A stretch of DNA of 64,000 bases, from contig OY821520.1 in assembly GCA_963682025.1 (NCBI GenBank), forward strand, positions 91,236,992-91,300,991, read 5' to 3'. The notes beneath the pieces are model-generated. The model had not been told where the DNA came from. It did no database searches and worked only from the letters and a program-made list of their open reading frames with translations. How positions within the stretch are numbered: the stretch's first letter is position 1; the number at the start of each line of letters is the position of its first letter. This document shows, one piece after another, positions 11,012 through 23,224 of the stretch. The position numbers and the translations under genes were made by a program. Source of the stretch: Cordilura impudica. Lineage: Eukaryota > Arthropoda > Insecta > Diptera > Scathophagidae.

Positions 11012-11485
11012 ATATTTTTAAATAAAGTACTTTTTCAAAATACCATTGATTTATAAAAGTAAAAAGTGTACTTTTCTAAAAAAAGGTTATTTAAAAAAAG
11101 GGTACTAAAAAAGGTTGAATTAAAAAAGGGAAATTTAAAAAAAGGTTAAACCTTTAATAAAGAAAAAGCTTAAATTTTTATAAATAATTTTTTTTTTTAA
11201 GTGTACTTTAAGAAAGGGCAATTCTTAAAATATAAGGATAATTATTTTAAAAAGGGTAATTTTTTAAAAAAGGGCAGTTTATAAAAAGAGGGCACTTCTA
11301 AAACAGGGTATCTTTTAAAAAAAAATGGTAGTTTCAAAAAAGCGTAATTATTAAAGAAAAAGGCACTTTTTAAAAAATGGTAAAAGCTAAAAGAGGGTAC
11401 TATTTTAAAAAATTAAACTCTAAAAAAGAGTAATTTAAAAAAAGTTATTTTTTAAAAAAAGGGTACTTTAAAAAAAAGGTAAAAG
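11012..11485. repeat. Low-complexity array, right part
   Basis: It continues the T-run, A-run and GGGTAC pattern of 8560-9431 and ends before a mariner-like remnant. Confidence 0.8.
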
Positions 11486-11499
11486 TATGTACTGGCAGC

Positions 11500-11915
11500 T
11501 TTGTGTAAACTTTGTCATTGAGAAGTTTAGGACCCAAAAGCAAACAACTATTCAAAAAAAAAGGTTTCTTAGTATGACATAACTAGTGTGGTATGAAGTT
11601 GAACAAAAAGAAGCAAGTCATTTGATTTGCTGCTTCCTTTTTTAAACCACTACAATGTGTCCACATATTTTGGCATCCTGTCACTTTAGTAGGAATGCTC
11701 TTGAGAGGATCAAGAGCAATAGCGAAGTTTTCGTACGAAAGATGGCAAATCCACCCGACTGTCTGGAACTAAGGCCAGTGGAGAGATATTATGTACTTGT
11801 TAAATGGGAGTTGAAGTACACAAAAATGTGTTAAACGCAAATGGACTACCTATTCCACAGGAGTGACAGAAATCACCATAAAAACCCGGAAGAGTTCGAT
11901 AAGTGGTGAAGAACT
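11500..11915 (+). pseudogene. Tc1/mariner-superfamily transposase fragment (C-terminal)
   Basis: The frame around 11735-11810 reads FVRKMANPPDCLELRPVERY, resembling the conserved NPPNCPELRPIEKYW block around the third catalytic residue of one mariner-like lineage. Upstream, patches such as KSHLI and the HIFWHPVT region match the related remnant at 28370-28985. Frames are broken and the N-terminal half is missing. Family membership is from motif memory, not alignment. Confidence 0.65.
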
Positions 11916-11962
11916 ATAAAAATATATTTTTTTTCGTAAGCTTCAATATTATTTTAATTTAA

Positions 11963-12737
11963 AACAAGTAACAAGATTATAGTCGGTCTAAAACGACTAT
12001 ACGATGCCCTATACCATGCGCTTAGGTCAAACTAATTAGATATAGAAAATAAGCATAAACCAAAGTGGAAATTTTATTAATTTTTTTTATCTTCCGATAT
12101 GAAAAAGCTCATATCAGATGCTGTATTTATATGGGGACTTGGTCGAAAAATAGACCGATCCTGACCATATATGGTAGGGTCACTTACTTTTTGCGAAAAC
12201 ATATACAAACCAAATTTGAGAAAAAATTCTGAAATATTTTGTTTTTTGATAGATTTAAGTGAATATTGGGAATCAGCTTTATATGGAGGCAATAACTAAT
12301 AATTTCCCTACAGGGTTTATTTTTGGACTACCGATCAATGAATGTTATAAATGTATACAAACCTAATTCCATCGAGATGTATATGATAAGTTGAAGGTTA
12401 TGGCAATATAAGTCGATTTCAAAGGGTCATTTGTATGCGGATTAGGTCTAAACATGACCGACTTCCACCAATTTTAACAAAATTCATCCTGGAGATATAA
12501 GCTTAAATACTAGATTTCATCAAAATATAATAATATTTGCGACCTGTCGTTTGATTACAAGGTTTATATGGACACACGTCAGGACAGACGGATGGACAAA
12601 AATCGCTAAATCGACTCAGAAAGTGATTCTGAGACGATTGTTATAAGAAAAGGATTTAATTGAATTATTTTTGATGGTTACAAACATCAGCCCAAGGTCA
12701 TTATACCCTGACCATATATGTAGTGGTATAGGGTATA
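11963..12737 (-). repeat. Hairpin-ended dispersed repeat, copy R1
   Basis: One end carries the palindromic TATAGTCGGTCTAAAACGAC region next to ACAAGTAACAAG; the other ends AGTGGTATAGGGTATA. In between are the family landmarks: GACCGATCCTGACCATAT, a run of GGACAGACGGA and AAGTGATTCTGAG. Full copies elsewhere are about 770-810 bp. No coding capacity. Confidence 0.85.
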
Positions 12738-12740
12738 AAA

Positions 12741-14671
12741 AATTAAGACTCGAGGTATAATAGTTTAATTATTGTTACATTTTATGTATATTAAGATTTT
12801 TTCGATCTCGCTCCTTATATATTGTATATATAACATAACTGGATAACTCAAAAGACGGTGTTCATTTACTGACTTTTTGAAGTTAAGTATTTAAATCTAA
12901 ATTAAAAGATTTCTATACTTAATTTTAAATCGTTACGACATTTTAGTAATTCTTGATTGTTGGTTTTACATTTTCAAAATTATTTTATTTAACATGAACT
13001 ATTGTAGTCAAAAAGCGCTCAAAGCCCTTAAAAAGGTTTAGCTCAAAAGCGCTGACAGAAAGACTATTTCTTTTAAAACTGAAAATGTATATGTCTATCT
13101 TACTAATTAAATTATAATATAACCGAATTGTGATTTCTGGCCGTTATAACCGACAACGCTAAAATAATTTTTATTTACCATTACTGATATTCAGTCGCCC
13201 AGCTGAAATAGATTTTTACCCTTACACAATTTCTATAAATACTACAAAATATTACAATAACAAACAAACAAATATAAATACGAACAAGATATATAAAAAA
13301 AAAATTATAAAACTACTAGTCGTGCTCATAGTCTGTACGACTTTACAACCGGAAAAACTTGGCCCAACTTATTTTGTGGTCATACAAACATAAATGAATA
13401 TTAAGTGAATACTTTTTGCTACAAAGATATTGTTGTATGTACTCGTATATGTATAAACGTAAAACACAAGCACTTGAGTAATAAGCCTATTTTATATGCA
13501 CATTCATATTTACTACATTTAAAAACACAACAAAAAAGGGCAAAAACGGAAATTATTGTACGTACAATTCAGAATATATGTACAAGTATTTTATGAACAC
13601 ATTTGAAGTAAACGAAACCAAACACAACACAAACAATTGTACACTATCGGTTTTGTTTCAGCATACACACAGGAAGTATTTCATACAACAACAAATAATG
13701 TTCATAAGAAATTTATAATGATTTTTCGCCTCAGTGACTTTTGATGTGGTAATTGAAATGCAGTCGAGATTTTATTTTATTATTTATTCCATATTCATTG
13801 CCTCAAAAACTTTACCCCTCACAAAATGAAAACCAAACACATGTTTGTTAAGCCAGCAAAATATGTTTTCTACAAAATAGAAGTTATTTTTGCTTGTGTC
13901 AGTTATGTGACTCCACAATAGAATGGACTCACTGATTCCATAGTAAGCTAAAAAAAATTTGTTTAACCTCGTTTAGTATGAGTTGTATAAATAGCTACTG
14001 CCTACGACTATTGCTTGGTATACACTTAACGGTGTGCACGATTGATTGTCTGCTTATATGATAAGATAAGGAATATTCCGCTCGAAATTTTCTGCAAGTT
14101 AGGAAAATTGTTTGCTTCTCCACAGAGTGATTTAGGGTTTATAAAAGATATAAAAGTAAACTTTGTATGAAATGATTCATATGTACATCAAATGGTTGAT
14201 TGAAGTAGTCTAAGTAGAATTATGATGGTTTCTTCAAAACAAACAACCAAACAAATTCAGACTTGTCAGTACTCCGGCTACTGCAATATGCCTGTATTTA
14301 TAAGTTGTACTATTTTGTTTTGGTGTTTTTTCTCTTGGAAAATATTTGTAGTTGTGGTTTAAGCCCCTTGTGGATTAATTTCAATTATAAATTATTAATT
14401 ATATCATTTTTGATCATGTTTTAATTTGGTTTTCATTTTGAGTCTATCTATTTAAATATGTATTGCCTTTGAATGCTGAAGTTAAAAGATTACCAGTCTT
14501 TCCTCCATTTCATATTATAATTTTAAATATTAAGGGTTAAAAGGATAACAAGTAACCAATCAAAAACCTTATTATATTAAAGCAAGTAATTTTTAAATAT
14601 TCGAAGGGTTCGCTTAGTCTATGCAATACTGGTGGAGATATTTAAGATAGTGGCTATATTTAAAATAAGGG
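12741..14671. other. AT-rich DNA, no gene seen
   Basis: About 1.9 kb without a supported gene, RNA or repeat. A short lysine-rich frame near 13405 lacks any recognisable feature. Confidence 0.6.
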
Positions 14672-14945
14672 ATAAATTATACCCTATACCCATAAGTGGT
14701 CAGGGTATAATGACTTTTGTGCTGATGTTTGTAAATACCAAAAATATTTGACCTAGACCCATATTTTATTATACCGATCGTCACAGAATAATTTTCTGAA
14801 TCAATATAGCAATGTTCGTCCGTTTATCTTTCTGTTCGTCTGTGTTTCCATGTAAACCTTATACTACAGGTCGCAAATATGAATATATTTTGATTAAATT
14901 TAATAAATAAGTTTCAAATCGGACATGGGATGAGAGTGAAAGTGT
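14672..14945 (+). repeat. Dispersed repeat, copy R2 (truncated)
   Basis: It begins TATACCCTATACCCATAAGT and follows the family to GGTCGCAAATATGAATATA and GGGATGA, then stops. About one third of a full copy. Confidence 0.8.
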
Positions 14946-15048
14946 ACAAAGTCGGGTTAGTCTTGAGTAATTTTTTTTTTTGTGAGACTTATTAGTCGAG
15001 GTTCAGTGTATTCCTATCCTAGCGAGCTCATTAGGTAGGCAGTTTTTT

Positions 15049-15857
15049 TATACCCTATACCACTATGTGGTTTGGGTATAATGACTTTGTGCTGCTGTTT
15101 GTAACAACCAAAAATGTTTTACCTACACCCATCTTTAATTATACCGATCGAATCAGAATCACTATCTGATTCGATTTAACGATGTCCGTCCGTCCATCCG
15201 TCCGTCCGTCCGTCCGTCCGTCTGTGTGTCCATGTAAAGCTTGTAATCAAACTGCAGGTCGCAATTATGAATATATTTTGATGAAATTTGTTATTTGATT
15301 TTCTATCGGCCATGGGATGAACACTATTGAAATTGTGAGAATCGGTCCATGTTCAGACCTAGCCCCCATACAAATGACCCCTATGAAATCAACATATATT
15401 GCCATAAGATCCAAATTATCATACAAATCTTAGTCAAATTGGGTTTGTGTATATATTACATCCATTAATCAGTAGTCCAAAAATAATCCCTATTGGACAC
15501 TCTTAGTCATAGTCCCCATATAGAGCTGCTTCCCGATCTTCATTAAATCTATCAAAAAAGAAAAATATTGCACTGATTCTTCTCAAATTTGTTTGTATAT
15601 ATTTTTGAAAAATACAAGAGACCATACCAAACATGGTCAGGATCGGTCCATTTTTGGGCCCTAGTCCCCATATAGATATAGCATCCGATATGAAATTTTT
15701 CATATCTGCAGCCAAAAAATTAAGAAAAATCCACTCAAATTTGGTTTATGCTTATTTTCTATATCCAGTTTAGTTGGGTCTGAGAGATAGGGTCTCTAAA
15801 CGCATGGTATAGGGTATCATATAGTCGGTCTACACCGACTATAATTTTCTTACTTGT
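15049..15857 (+). repeat. Dispersed repeat, copy R3 (full length)
   Basis: It starts TATACCCTATACCACTATGT and ends with GGTATAGGGTATC, the hairpin TAGTCGGTCTACACCGACTA and TTTTCTTACTTG. The opposite ends are inverted with respect to each other over TATACCCTATACCA. A run of CCGT repeats (15187-15225) is typical for the family. Confidence 0.88.
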
Positions 15858-16019
15858 TTTCTTTTTGTGTTGCGTGGCTCAGAAAAATGGAGTCAAAAAC
15901 TTTGTAGACTTTCTTGGGTTTTTTTTTGTGTGGTTTGAAATTTTAAACCGTCAAGTTTTTTTTTTTTGTTATTAATTATTTTATTTATTAATTTCGGCAC
16001 AATCCTTCTATACATATCT

Positions 16020-17374
16020 GGGGTCTAATCATCGCATTCGTGATCGAGTAAGCTTTCGTATCGAATGAAATTTCGAAACGTATCGAATAGCCTAATCACG
16101 GCATACTATTAGAATCGAAACGAAATCTAATAAAAATTGTAAAAGATTTATTTTTAATGTAAATAAAGAAAAACACATGTTTAATGAAGACGAAATGAAA
16201 TTTTAGAATTTGTGGTTTTAAAGACAGTGGTTTTAAAGGAATTTGAACTACGTAAATATACGCTTTTAAATTAAATAGTATTAATAAAGTAAAATGTTTC
16301 TAAAATAATATATACTCATTTTCCTCTAGCATTTCTAGTTCAACTGATTTTATTTCATAATCAATCTTTTTTATTGAAATATTATCAACATGTTCTTCTT
16401 CTTTTAATTTTAACGATCTTTCTTTTATATTCAATAACTGATCAAGCTTATAGTTTATGCTTCGTTGGGAATCTTCATATTTTTCGATGTGACACCTTAG
16501 AAGGTCTAATTTAAATTCACGTTCAGTAACTTTTTTTGCTTTTATAATGGGTCCCTTCTCTACTGCCTCAGGTTCATTTATATTTTCGTCGTCTTCCTCA
16601 TCTAACATATCATTAAATGCTTCTTCGATATCATCAGCACAAATTTGTTTCGTAGTTTTAGAAGAACCAAAAGGTTTGTTCGACGAAAGACCATCACCAG
16701 AAACTCTTATACCGGCAGCCTGAAGAATTTGTTCTTCTCTTTTTGTATGCCTTATTGAATGACAGCTTTTTTTGGCATTGTGTTTTTGGTGGGCATAAAC
16801 CTAGAAAAATGTATCTATGTACGTATAATTAGAACACTTAAAAAACACCTCAAATTGTACCTTTCTCCACATTTTTCATCTTTGACTGGAGGGCCAAACT
16901 TATTTAGTTGTATTGCAAGCTGATCCCATAATCGCTTTGAAACAGCTTTTCCCTGGCCAAAATTAGGTAAAATATTTTTTGCCAAATTTAGGTGCGCAAT
17001 CATAAATTCAGCCATGAGTTCCTTTTGTTTGCCATTTATTTTAAATATATTTGCCCTGAAAATTTTTAATTAGATTTTTGAAATTTTAATTTATCAAGTG
17101 ATTAATATTACTTAAATTTTAACACCTTTTAGTTATTATTTTATATATCCCGCTTTTATTTTTTCGCTTGTTGGTCTCAGGAAGTTTAACACTTTTGTTT
17201 ACGATTCGATTTGTCGTATCGAATGACATTTAGAAAGAAGACACTCGATCGATCACTCGTTATCGTATGCCATCATCTCAAATTTCGATACTGCTTACAC
17301 GATAGCGAATGCCGTGATTTCAAAATGAAAAATTTCGATCAAATTCACTCGATCAAGTATGCCGATTAGACCCC
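16020..17374 (-). mobile_element. PIF/Harbinger-like element carrying only a Myb/SANT gene
   Basis: The ends GGGGTCTAATC (16020) and, inverted, GATTAGACCCC (17374) introduce imperfect inverted repeats that share a TGATCGAGT block further in. The only gene inside is the Myb/SANT-like frame on the minus strand; no DDE transposase is present. PIF/Harbinger elements encode a Myb-like partner protein beside the transposase, so this copy would be a deletion derivative. The 3-bp target duplication usual for that superfamily is not clear (TCT and TAT flank it), so the assignment is inference. Confidence 0.55.
16300..17055 (-). pseudogene. Myb/SANT-like (zeste-type) DNA-binding protein, spliced, one frameshift
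   Basis: An exon from 17055 to 16861 (after the acceptor TTTTCAG) encodes GKQKELMAEFMIAHLNLAKN and the rest of a Myb/SANT-like helix set; a 60-bp intron (16860-16801, GTAC...CTAG) leads to a second exon, 16800-16300. Across the junction the expected WRKVYAHQKHNAKK motif appears, as in zeste-like and PIF-partner proteins. In the A run just before it (about 16870) the frame is off by one, so the copy is disrupted. The C-terminal part has an acidic stretch and a charged, coiled-coil-like region (KLDLLRCHIEKYEDSQR). No upstream ATG exon could be fixed. Role by analogy: DNA binding for transposition. Confidence 0.7.
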
Positions 17375-17842
17375 TATTTTTTTAGTTTTTAGTCAAAATT
17401 GTTTTCCTTTATAAAGACTCATTAGTACGTAATTTTTGATCCTGGTATTAACGTTTAATAATTAGGAATAAATAATGTGAATAATTTTAAGTTTAAAACT
17501 ATGTGTTCAGTGAAAATTTCTTTTGTGTGGTGAAGTTAGAGGATGTGGTAAGTGGTAAAAATGAGTAAGTGTGTGTGGGTATGGGGGTCAACAGATTTTT
17601 TTTTTGTCGAACGACTTAAGTGACCTAGTTTGGGAAGGCAATGTGGGGGACATGTTATCTCGTCCTCCCTCTTAAGTGTCCATGGTTTGTGTTTATTTAG
17701 TTTTTATTTGCGTTTCTTTTGTTTAATTGTGCTTGTCCCTGGGCTGTAGTGGTGGGTCGGAACCAGGCCCAAAGAGCCAAACTGAGCTAGCTGGCATCAC
17801 CACTACAGTGCTTTTGGGGCACGTAACAATATGGCTGTTGAC
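17375..17842. other. Non-coding stretch with a GC-richer patch
   Basis: No gene. The patch around 17730-17820 is clearly less AT-rich than its surroundings and holds the inverted repeat listed separately. Confidence 0.6.
17744..17808. repeat. 11-bp inverted repeat, 43-base loop
   Basis: CTGTAGTGGTG (17744-17754) pairs perfectly with CACCACTACAG (17798-17808). It may be a hairpin in a transcript or the relic of an element end; nothing nearby decides. Confidence 0.7.
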
Positions 17843-18060
17843 ATTGGTGGAAATTGGATCATATTCTCTCTCTTTTCCATATAAATGACCCCTATAAGAT
17901 CGACTTAAATTGCCATAATAACCAAATCATCACATAGATCTCGGTCAAATTAGGTTTGGGTATATTTATTATATCCGTTTATCAGTAGCCCAAAAATAAA
18001 CCTTATAGGACAGTTCTTTGTCATAGCGTGAAGCTAATTTCCGAACTTCAATTAAATCTA
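17843..18060 (+). repeat. Dispersed repeat fragment, copy R5
   Basis: It contains CATATAAATGACCCCTATAA and the following landmarks of the family's middle third (ACATAGATCT, CAGTAGCCCAAAAATAA), then stops at an A run. Confidence 0.75.
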
Positions 18061-18077
18061 TTTAAAAAAAAAAACAA

Positions 18078-18709
18078 CTAAGAAAATTATAGTCGGTCTA
18101 GACCGACTATACGATACACTATACCATGGTTTAGAGACCCTATATCTTCGGTCCAACTAATTCGATGTAGAAAATAAACATAAACCAAATTTGAGTGGCA
18201 TTGTTATTAATTTTTTGCCTGCAAATATGAAAAAGTTCAAATCGGATGTTAAATTTACAGGGGGACTAGGTCGCAAAATGGACTGATCCTGACCATATTT
18301 GGTAAAGTCACTTATATATCGAAAAAATATATAAAAAACAAATTTGAGAAAAATCTGTGCAATATTTTTGTTTCTTGCTAGATTTAAGTGAAGATCAGGA
18401 AGTAGCTCTATATGAGGCCTATGACTAAGAGTTGTCCCATAGGGATCATTTTTGGACTACTCATTAATGGATGTAATAAATGCATAGAAACCCAATTTGA
18501 GTAAGTTCTATATTACGATTTGGATCTTATGGCAATTAATGTCGATTTCATAGGGGTCATTTGTATGGGGACTAGGTCTGAACGTGTACCTGATTCTCAC
18601 CAGTTTCCACAGCGTTCATCCCACGGCTGATGAAAGCTTATATACCAACTTTCATCGAAAACATATTCATATTTGCGATCTGCTGTTTGATTAAAAGGTT
18701 CACATGGAC
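18078..18709 (-). repeat. Dispersed repeat, copy R4, part 1
   Basis: It starts with ACTAAGAAAATTATAG and the perfect palindrome TAGTCGGTCTAGACCGACTA. It runs to ACATGGAC at 18702-18709, where the hAT element is inserted; it resumes at 22613. Confidence 0.88.
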
Positions 18710-21700
18710 CAGGCGCGGATCCAGCTCAAGCTTTTGGGGGGAGGACTTTTTTGATTTTATTTTTTTTTTTAATTTGAAAATCATATTTTTTGTTTTGGTG
18801 TTTTACATAAGTTCATTATTTTTTAATGAGGTTGTGCTTTATAGACAAAATTTAAATGAAACAAAAAAATTTTAAAATTTGCTTTAACAGTTTATTATAA
18901 AAAATAACATAAAAAAACAAAATTAAAAAGAAATAAAAATGAATTCTGTGCAACAATTAAAATTAATTAGTCTTTTCAAAAAAATTAGAAAACGCAAATA
19001 AATAGTCTTCTCATAAAAACTAAAATTTATATATTGCAAAAAAAAATTATTAATAATTTGATTTAAATTATTTTAATATAATTCAAATTGGTCAATAAAA
19101 AAATATAAAAAACACAACAGTTTAAATAAATTATTTTTTACATTAAGAAATTGCATAAAAGTATTGAAAAATTATTCAAATTAGTGTTAAGTAAAAGTTT
19201 TAAATTAAAACTAAAAGAGAAATTAATTGTCATAATTTAGTAAGATTATAAGATACATCGTTTTTTAAATAATTTTGGTTTCGATTTTGAAAATAAATTG
19301 CTTATCGGTCAAGCGAATTTTAGATAAAGCATTACGATTTTTATTTCTTTCGTTACAGAATCTTTTTAGAAGTCTAACAAATCCTTTTTTTAACACGTAA
19401 ATGTTGTACATTATCCATCGTAGGTCCTTGAACATTCTCAACGTCATTATATAAATTAATTCAACTTTGACAGTGTGTTAAACCAAGCATTTTAAGATTT
19501 TTTTGAAATTCTGTAAAGTTAAAAGTGCTTAATCCACAAAAAGTTGACATGATATATCTAAAAATCCGATTGACAGATCTATTTTCATTTCAGAATCGTC
19601 AATAATTATGACTATTTAAAAACAAATTTTAAATTTTAAACATTTCGAATCTTTTAACCCTTTGCGCTGCAAAACCCATTAACCGATTGTTAAATTTATA
19701 TTTTTAACTGATTTGGAATATTTTTCCATATTTTTTCCGTAATATGAGTATGTTCAAAACAAAATTGTACATTGAATAAATCACTTAATTTTCAATTTAT
19801 TTAAATTGAAAAAAAAAATAATAATAAATAAATAATCAAAAACTCAACAAGAACTAAAAATTAAATCCATACATAAAATTAGTAAGCTAGGCTTTCAATA
19901 AAAATTAAAAATACATATATACATACATTGCAAAACTAAAAATAATAGGTCTTATAGTAAAAAAATAAAAATACATATATTGCCAAAAATATATATTTTC
20001 ATCAAATAAATAATTTGTGATTTCGTTGTGAGGCAAATTTGTCTAAAACATCGTTTGGATTAATATCAATATTTTTGATGGATATGCATCATAGCTAATC
20101 CATTTAGCCTGTTCTCCGTCATTGTCGACCTAACCCATGTTTTAATACGACGAAGAGTGGAAAAAGACCTTTCAGCAGTAGCATTACTGACAGGCATCGA
20201 AGCAAAAATTTGGAATATTATCCTTAACTTTGGATAAATGTCTTTATCACAGCTTTCTAAACAATTTAACACATTATTTGCAAGATCTTTAGAAATTTTC
20301 CATTTTTGTTGCCAGTGAAGAATTTCAGCTTCAACTTTTGCTAATAAAAGTTTTTTATCTGTTTTATGAAATATAATTAGATCATCTACCAGTTGTGGTA
20401 TTAAAAGTTTAATATCTGAAAATGAGATATTTACTATATTATAGGGTAGTAGTTTAGTGATATTAAATAAATTAAGAACGTCTTTCGAAAAACGTGTTTT
20501 TAAATCTGATAAAATAGTTTCTATTAGGGGAATGTAACCCACAACGCGATAGTACTCTTGCATATCTTTAATTGGATGATTTCTTTCATATCGCGACTTC
20601 TCAATTGGAATTTCCATTCCAACGCAAATAGCTTCTGCTTTTTCAAAAATTATTTTGAATTATTCTTCGGCTTCATTTCTTTTAGTTTCAAGGCGCATTA
20701 TTAAAGTTGTTATAAGATCGGATCCTTTTTGTAGATCAATATCCTGCTTTTGCAAAATTACCCTTAGAGGCTGTGTTATAGTAAGTATGTCGCTTAAAAT
20801 GCATAATCCGCATACAAATTCAAAAGTGCTCAGGGAATTTCTCAATAACAAGGCTTTTGACGCTGTATCCCAATCGGATATCTTTTCCAATGCCTCTATT
20901 ATTTTTTCAATACTAACTGTAAAAACCAAAACGGAATCATGGCGATCCACCCATCTTGTTTCACACAATGGTGACAGTTTGGTTCCCAAAAATTTTATTA
21001 AAACGGTATTACGTTTTGGATGGTGGCTTTTAAAAAATTTTGTGGTTTCCTTGATGTAACTCGTAACTTTTTGAATTAATGGCACCTTATTGCTTTTTGA
21101 TATAGAATTGTTGAGCTTGTGGGAATAACAGGGTGTTTGTTTTGCATTTGTCGCAGTTTCAATTATTTTATTTACAGCTCCCTTTTCTGCTAACATCAGT
21201 GGACAGCCATCAGTTCCTATTCCAACACAATCTTTTAAATCAAGCCAAAATTCATTAAAGCTGTGACAATTATTGATGACAATGTTTTTGCATCTATTGA
21301 TACCTCTATGTCTTCACCAATGTTTTTTGAAGCTTCTTTAAATGCGTCTACGAAACCAATAAAATCTTCTTTAACTGCATTTTCGGTCACATCGAAGTAT
21401 CTTAAAGCTATAGATATCTGACTTTTTCCCGATAAATCGGTTGTTTCGTCAAAAATTATTGAAAAATATTTGGCTTCATATACATTTTTTAAAATTTTTT
21501 CCAGCACTAGATTATAGCAACATTCAATTATGTTGTTCTGAGTTGTTTTGGATGTATACGTTGCATTTGCAGCACTTTTTTTTAACTGGTTTTCTAATAT
21601 TTTGTCTCCAGCATCTATACGAAATCGCAGAAGATTACGAAAAATACCTTGGGCGCTAGTATTTTCAGATGATAAAATGGGACCATCGTCACGATGTCCA

Positions 21701-22612
21701 CGAAGAGGAACATTGTGCCTTCCAAGAAAAACTATAGATTTTATTATGGACAGCAGGCGTTCCCGATTTTCAACTTTTTGTTTAAGTGCGTTTGAGTTTA
21801 ATTGATTATTTATCTCAAGATGGAAATTTTCTTGGGTTTTTAAAAACATTTTCCCCGAAGAAACCGAATCCGTGTGGTATAAGCACTTAAAATGGTTCTC
21901 TAAATCGCTTTCCTTTCCCACCAGTTTCTTAAAATTTATCAGATGAGTTGTTACTAAAGCCTTCAGCGCTACATTTTTCTTATACCCTCCCTCATTTCTA
22001 TTAACAAAAATCGAACAGTATTTACAAAAAATACCTTTTTTAGCATCGGATAACACTAGCGATTCGCTATAAATTTCCAAAACTTGTATTTATTATTCAC
22101 TTAAAATTTGATTATTATGTAATTTTTATTATTTTACCTTTCACTTGTACTGCTTTGCAACAGGTGTAGATTTAGAACAGCTGTTTAAATCTTTAAAGAT
22201 TTCGAACAAAATGTCGCCAATTAAAAATCTCCAAATTTCGAAATATTTTAACTTTATAAAATTATACAATTGGAAACCAATTAGAATTTGTATTGAAAAT
22301 AACTTTCAAATAGTAAATGTTATTAAGCATGAACTCCAACCGGATGTTGATTCTTAATACTTACTATCACTTATAGATGGCAGATTTTTGCAGTTAACAT
22401 TTATACGGTATTTTATTCACTATAGTTGATATTATATTTTCATATATGTAAGATATTTGCAGTCAAATATTTGGATAACAACAACAAATTATTTATTGAA
22501 ATGTTAAGGAATTTTTTTTAGTAGTTGCAAAACGTAAATCACTTAGAATTTTTTTTTTTTTAACCGAGTTGGGGGGGGAAATATCCCGTTCCCCCCCCTG
22601 GATCCGCGCCTG
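18710..22612 (-). mobile_element. hAT DNA transposon
   Basis: The ends CAGGCGCGGATCCAG (18710) and CTGGATCCGCGCCTG (22612) are perfect inverted repeats. They are flanked by the 8-bp duplication ACATGGAC (18702-18709 and 22613-22620), the hAT hallmark. The 3903-bp element interrupts a dispersed repeat whose two halves join correctly when it is removed. Long AT-rich flanks surround one transposase gene on the minus strand. The intact ends suggest a fairly recent arrival, but the gene has two lesions. Confidence 0.95.
20066..22082 (-). pseudogene. hAT transposase, zinc-finger/DUF4371 type, one frameshift and one stop
   Basis: N-terminal to C-terminal on the minus strand: a TTF-type zinc-finger region (GIFCKYCSIFVNRNEGG, then LENHFKCLYH), the first catalytic region (SIIFDETTDLSGKSQISIAL), the second (VGIGTDGCP, about 21217-21191) and the dimerisation block with the catalytic glutamate (SNATAERSFSTLRRIKTWVR, about 20190-20130). 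The N-terminal frame stops at 21235 while the next block lies in another frame; the shift falls near 21275. An in-frame TAA at 20662-20660 follows NEAEE. An acceptor-like ACAAG at about 22085 suggests an upstream exon I could not place. The family cuts and pastes DNA with 8-bp duplications. Confidence 0.88.
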
Positions 22613-22772
22613 ACATGGACACACAGACGGACGGACGGACGGACGGACTGACCTCATTAAATCAAATCAGATAGTGATTCTGAGTCAGTCGGAATAACAA
22701 TAGATGGGTCTAGGTCAAATATTTTTGGTAGTTACAAACAGCAGCACAAAGTCATTATACCCAAACCACAAA
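22613..22772 (-). repeat. Dispersed repeat, copy R4, part 2
   Basis: It resumes with ACATGGACACACAG, a CGGA run and GTGATTCTGAGTCAGTCGG and ends in ATTATACCCAAACCACA. It is the other half of the copy split by the hAT element. Confidence 0.88.
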
Positions 22773-23224
22773 TCTCTAAATCTGGTGGACAGCTAAAAAG
22801 GAATACCTTTCAAATAAGATACGTTATGTCAAGATCTTGAGAAAATTGTTTAACAAATCAGCGGTAACAAGAACTCATCTTACCTGCGAGTATTAACCGT
22901 AGTCCTACCTTGGTGTAGAAAACTATATTTTATTTTTTTATTTTTCAAAAATCTCTAAAACTGTTAAAGTTTGGTTACCCATTTTTCTTGACTTTTTCTT
23001 TATCATGTATATGAACCGAAAAGTATTACTTTTAAATTTCCAATCATACGTGGATCGTTGTTTTTCGAAGACTTCAATTTGGTCTGCTTGGTGTAGTTTT
23101 CTACTCGGCATAGGAAAGTTGTATGAAAATAGTACCTCGTATACCAAGCATTTTGTATATGGTAGGCTATGGAGTTTTTATGCATAAGTTGATGTCGGTG
23201 CTGATTTTGTTGACAATGAGCCAT
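22773..23224. other. Flank of the piggyBac remnant, no intact feature
   Basis: Probably decayed 5' sequence of the piggyBac-like element. Short frames on either strand show no recognisable motif. No terminal repeat was found. Confidence 0.45.
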
